Below are positions 6,980 through 8,422 of a stretch of 8,422 nt of DNA, one piece after another. The notes under the pieces are model-generated. The model saw only the letters and a program-made list of their open reading frames with translations. It ran no database searches and was not told the origin of the DNA. Within the stretch, counting starts at the first letter, position 1. Each line of letters begins with the position of its first letter. Source of the DNA: an uncultured Collinsella sp. (GTDB lineage: Bacteria; Actinomycetota; Coriobacteriia; Coriobacteriales; Coriobacteriaceae); assembly GCA_900752425.1 (NCBI GenBank), contig CAADVE010000204.1, forward strand, positions 1 to 8,422, written 5' to 3'. Position numbers and translations under genes: made by a program.

Positions 6980-7864
6980 ATGAGCGAAAAGCAAATGAGG
7001 CTCGGCGCCCTCGAGGCCGGCGGGACCAAGATGGTCTGTGCCGTGGTGTCCGGCGACGGCGAGGTCCTCGACCGTATGGAGACCCCGACGCTTGCGCCCG
7101 CCGAGACCGTCCCGCAGATGATCGAGTGGTTCGCCGCCCGCGATGTGGACGCGTTGGGCATCGGCGCCTTCGGCCCGACCTGCGTCGACCCCGCCGACGA
7201 GCGCTACGGCTCCATCCTCCAAACGCCCAAGCTCGCGTGGCGAGGCTATGGTCTTCGCGCCGCGTTTGCCGACGCCCTCGGGATTCCGGTGGCCTACGAT
7301 ACGGACGTGAACGTTGCCTGCCTCGGCGAAGCGGTCTTCGGCTGCTGCAAGGGGCTCAAGGACGCCGTCTACGTGACCATCGGCACCGGCGTGGGCGCGG
7401 GCGTCATGTGCGCGGGCAGGCTCCTTCACGGCATGCTGCACCCCGAGGCCGGCCACATGCTGGTAAGGACCCGTCCCACCGAGGAAGGACGCTGCGTCTG
7501 CCCGAGCCACGCGAGCTGCCTCGAGGGCCTCGCCTCCGGCCCCGCCATCGCCGCGCGCTGGGGAAAGCCCGCGGCCGAGCTCGCGGACAACGATGAGGTG
7601 TGGATGCTCGAGGGGGATTATCTGGGGCAGATGTGTGCGAACCTCGTGCTCATGTACTCGCCTCACCGCATCGTCCTCGGCGGCGGCGTGATGCACCAGG
7701 AGCAGCTCTACGGCATCGTCCGCAAGAAGACCCTCGAATATCTGGGTGGCTACATCCAGACCGCCGAGCTTAAGGACATGGAGAGCTACATCTGCGCCCC
7801 GGGCTGCGGCGGCGACCAAGGAATCCTCGGCGCGGCCGAGCTGGCAAGAAGGGCGCTCGCGTGA
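6980..7864 (+). CDS. scrK: ROK-family fructokinase
   Basis: This 294-residue cytoplasmic kinase transfers phosphate from ATP to fructose, giving fructose 6-phosphate. The N-terminal phosphate loop is LEAGGTK (residues 11-17). The catalytic base is probably Asp109 in YDTDVN. IGTGVGAG follows, then the ROK metal site HPEAGHM with a compact C-x2-H-x2-C (Cys174, His177, Cys180) and His159. The pattern with CPSHASCLEGLASGPAIAARWGK closely resembles the ROK fructokinases of Bacillus and Streptococcus (ScrK/YdhR type) rather than glucokinases. The C-terminal IVLGGGVMHQ block is also typical. The start has AAGGAGG at 6968-6974, 5 bases upstream. It is the last gene of the operon, 79 bases after the GH172 gene and followed by a strong terminator. 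Its job here would be to capture the unphosphorylated sugar released by the GH172 enzyme (inference). Mannokinase side activity is possible. Confidence 0.87.
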   Translation: MSEKQMRLGALEAGGTKMVCAVVSGDGEVLDRMETPTLAPAETVPQMIEWFAARDVDALGIGAFGPTCVDPADERYGSILQTPKLAWRGYGLRAAFADALGIPVAYDTDVNVACLGEAVFGCCKGLKDAVYVTIGTGVGAGVMCAGRLLHGMLHPEAGHMLVRTRPTEEGRCVCPSHASCLEGLASGPAIAARWGKPAAELADNDEVWMLEGDYLGQMCANLVLMYSPHRIVLGGGVMHQEQLYGIVRKKTLEYLGGYIQTAELKDMESYICAPGCGGDQGILGAAELARRALA

Positions 7865-7896
7865 CTTGCGCTCTCTCCGCCATACAACGCGTTAAG

Positions 7897-7946
7897 AAAA
7901 GACGAGCGCTTCTTGCCAATTGGGCGGCAAGAAGCGCTCGTCTTTT
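7897..7946. terminator. Strong bidirectional intrinsic terminator
   Basis: Bases 7897-7917 and 7926-7946 are perfect inverted repeats of 21 bp with an 8-base loop. The stem begins with AAAA and ends with TTTT, so each strand has a U-tract. It lies 32 bases after the fructokinase stop and 33 bases beyond the stop of the converging DegV fragment, so it can serve both directions. Confidence 0.92.
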
Positions 7947-7979
7947 GCATTTGTTTTTGGGCAGAACGCCCCGCCTCCG

Positions 7980-8222
7980 CTAGAGTCCCTGGACCGCTAC
8001 ACCCACGAGGTTTGGACCGGTGTGGACAAGAAGCGCGGGGCTGATGTCGGAGCGGACGATCTCCACCGCGTTGGCCACGCGCTCGCGCAGGGCCTGCTCC
8101 ATGCGGTCGTAAAGGTCGGCGTAGGCCGAGGTGTAGCTCACGGCAAAGCGCACCTTGGGGTGCTTCTCGGCGATGGCGGCGACGAGCTTGACCTCGGTGC
8201 GATGCGGTACTTGCATAGCCAT
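7980..8222 (-). pseudogene. DegV family protein, C-terminal fragment (truncated)
   Basis: The minus-strand frame ends at 7980 with TAG and encodes about 80 residues. They resemble the last part of DegV-family fatty-acid-binding proteins: a helix (KLVAAIAEKHP), a strand (VRFAVSYTS), a second helix (DLYDRMEQALRERV) and the end motif SDISPALLVHTGPNLVGVAV. The family normally reads like ISPVIGxHTGPGxLGxA there. Full-length members have about 280 residues, so roughly the first 200 are missing. The nominal ATG at 8222 lies in sequence that comes from an IS200-type transposase gene read in another frame, has no good ribosome binding site, and the frame is closed by a stop at 8274-8276. DegV proteins bind fatty acids, in some species as the FakB subunit of fatty acid kinase, and this fragment would lack most of the lipid-binding domain. 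It is probably not functional. Confidence 0.68.
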
Positions 8223-8257
8223 TTCGTGTGCGCGAGGCTGTCGGCTTTCTGGGCCAC
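8138..8257 (-). pseudogene. tnpA: IS200/IS605 TnpA transposase, N-terminal remnant
   Basis: Reading the minus strand from GTG at 8257 gives VAQKADSLAHTKWLCKYRI, which matches the conserved start of IS200-type Y1 transposases (typically AQKxxSLAHTKWxCKYHIVFxPKYRRK). Similarity stops after about 19 codons, near 8201-8203. The frame then runs out of frame through DegV-like sequence to a TGA at 8140-8138. The HUH motif and the catalytic tyrosine are absent, so it cannot encode an active transposase. An in-frame GTG at 8266 is the other possible start, but it lies only two bases from the ribosome binding site. Confidence 0.75.
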
Positions 8258-8267
8258 AGCAATCACA

Positions 8268-8312
8268 TTCCCCCTAGCATGATGATCTGAACAATCCTCA
8301 TGCTAGGGGGAA
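8268..8312 (-). promoter_or_regulatory. tnpA leader hairpin that buries the ribosome binding site
   Basis: Bases 8268-8282 and 8298-8312 form a perfect 15-bp stem with a 15-base loop. In the tnpA-sense RNA the 3' arm contains AGGGGGA, the only ribosome binding site before the GTG at 8257. IS200 is known to carry a leader stem-loop that blocks tnpA translation, and this fits that role. Read on the plus strand, the same stem is followed by GGTTTTTG (8313-8320), so it could also act as a terminator there. Confidence 0.65.
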
Positions 8313-8341
8313 GGTTTTTGTCGCGTAGCGGAAATTGGCCT

Positions 8342-8360
8342 CCACCCGCTGAGCGGGTGG
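8342..8360. repeat. Short GC-rich hairpin of the IS200/IS605 left end
   Basis: CCACCCGC (8342-8349) and GCGGGTGG (8353-8360) form an 8-bp perfect stem with a TGA loop. Small subterminal hairpins like this are what single-strand Y1 transposases recognise at element ends. A REP-like sequence is the alternative reading. Confidence 0.5.
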
Positions 8361-8374
8361 CTTTCTATGCCGCG

Positions 8375-8401
8375 CGTGCCGTGCGGCACGGACTAAAGTC
8401 C
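8375..8401. repeat. Two adjoining palindromes near the end of the window
   Basis: CGTGCCG (8375-8381) pairs with CGGCACG (8384-8390) across a 2-base loop. It is followed directly by GGACT-AA-AGTCC (8390-8401). They may be the outer end of the insertion element or the space between two divergent genes. From 8402 onward the sequence turns A-rich and contains GAGGGAGG (8414-8421), a possible ribosome binding site for a plus-strand gene beyond the window. Confidence 0.4.
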
Positions 8402-8422
8402 ATGAATAAAAACGAGGGAGGC

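Larger units (their letters stand above)
8201..8405 (-). mobile_element. Truncated IS200/IS605-family element: left end, leader and tnpA start
   Basis: The segment holds the tnpA start plus about 145 bases of leader with several palindromes typical of an IS200/IS605 left end. These are a 15-bp hairpin (8268-8312), an 8-bp hairpin with a TGA loop (8342-8360), a 7-bp hairpin with a 2-base loop (8375-8390) and GGACTAAAGTCC (8390-8401). The outer boundary is uncertain; on the minus strand a TTTAT-like target lies around 8404-8410. The right end and the rest of tnpA are missing, so the element cannot move by itself. Confidence 0.55.

Noticed and set aside
5362..7161. Long minus-strand frame of 599 codons
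   Set aside because: It covers three well-supported plus-strand genes and has no domain pattern or ribosome binding site; it is a shadow of G/C-rich third positions.
7786..8262. Minus-strand frame of 158 codons
   Set aside because: It overlaps the DegV and tnpA remnants in a third frame, reads through the terminator into the fructokinase gene and is Arg-rich without motifs.
7920..8282. Plus-strand frame of 120 codons after the fructokinase
   Set aside because: It starts inside the terminator stem and runs antisense to the DegV fragment and the tnpA start; its sequence resembles no known family.
1..8422. tRNA, rRNA, CRISPR array or riboswitch
   Set aside because: I found no spaced repeat series, no tRNA-like cloverleaf and no known riboswitch core in the intergenic stretches, none of which exceeds about 230 bases.

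Overview
The window is high-GC DNA and its coding regions are strongly biased towards G/C at third codon positions. The gene mix suggests a gut Coriobacteriia member such as Collinsella or a relative: a mannose-family PTS, a LevR-like PRD regulator, a GH172 enzyme, a ROK fructokinase, a DegV-type protein and IS200/IS605 remnants. This taxonomic placement is inferred from composition and gene content only.

Layout. The first 146 bases are the 3' end of an MTA/SAH nucleosidase gene, closed by a perfect 17-bp hairpin. A 226-bp intergenic region follows, with a tandem 13-bp repeat, a dyad and a probable promoter. It leads into a 913-codon LevR-like regulator (373-3114). After a 122-bp gap with a good promoter candidate and an operator-like dyad, a compact operon runs from 3237 to 7864. 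Its genes are PTS EIIB, EIIC, EIID and EIIA of the mannose family, then a GH172 (DUF2961) glycoside hydrolase, then a ROK fructokinase. A perfect 21-bp hairpin at 7897-7946 ends the operon and also serves the converging minus-strand region.

The last 450 bases are a scar on the minus strand. The final 80 codons of a DegV-family gene are joined directly to the 5' end of an IS200/IS605 tnpA gene, with its hairpin-rich leader.

How the genes could work together (inference). The PTS imports and phosphorylates a small fructose-containing sugar. The cytoplasmic GH172 enzyme splits it, and the fructokinase phosphorylates the free fructose, so everything enters glycolysis as fructose 6-phosphate. The regulator senses PTS phosphorylation through EIIA-, EIIB- and PRD-type domains. 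Its AAA+ domain lacks the sigma-54 contact loop and the Walker B acidic pair, so it probably controls the operon without sigma-54. The PTS-GH172-fructokinase combination under this degenerate regulator is the main candidate for something new in the window.
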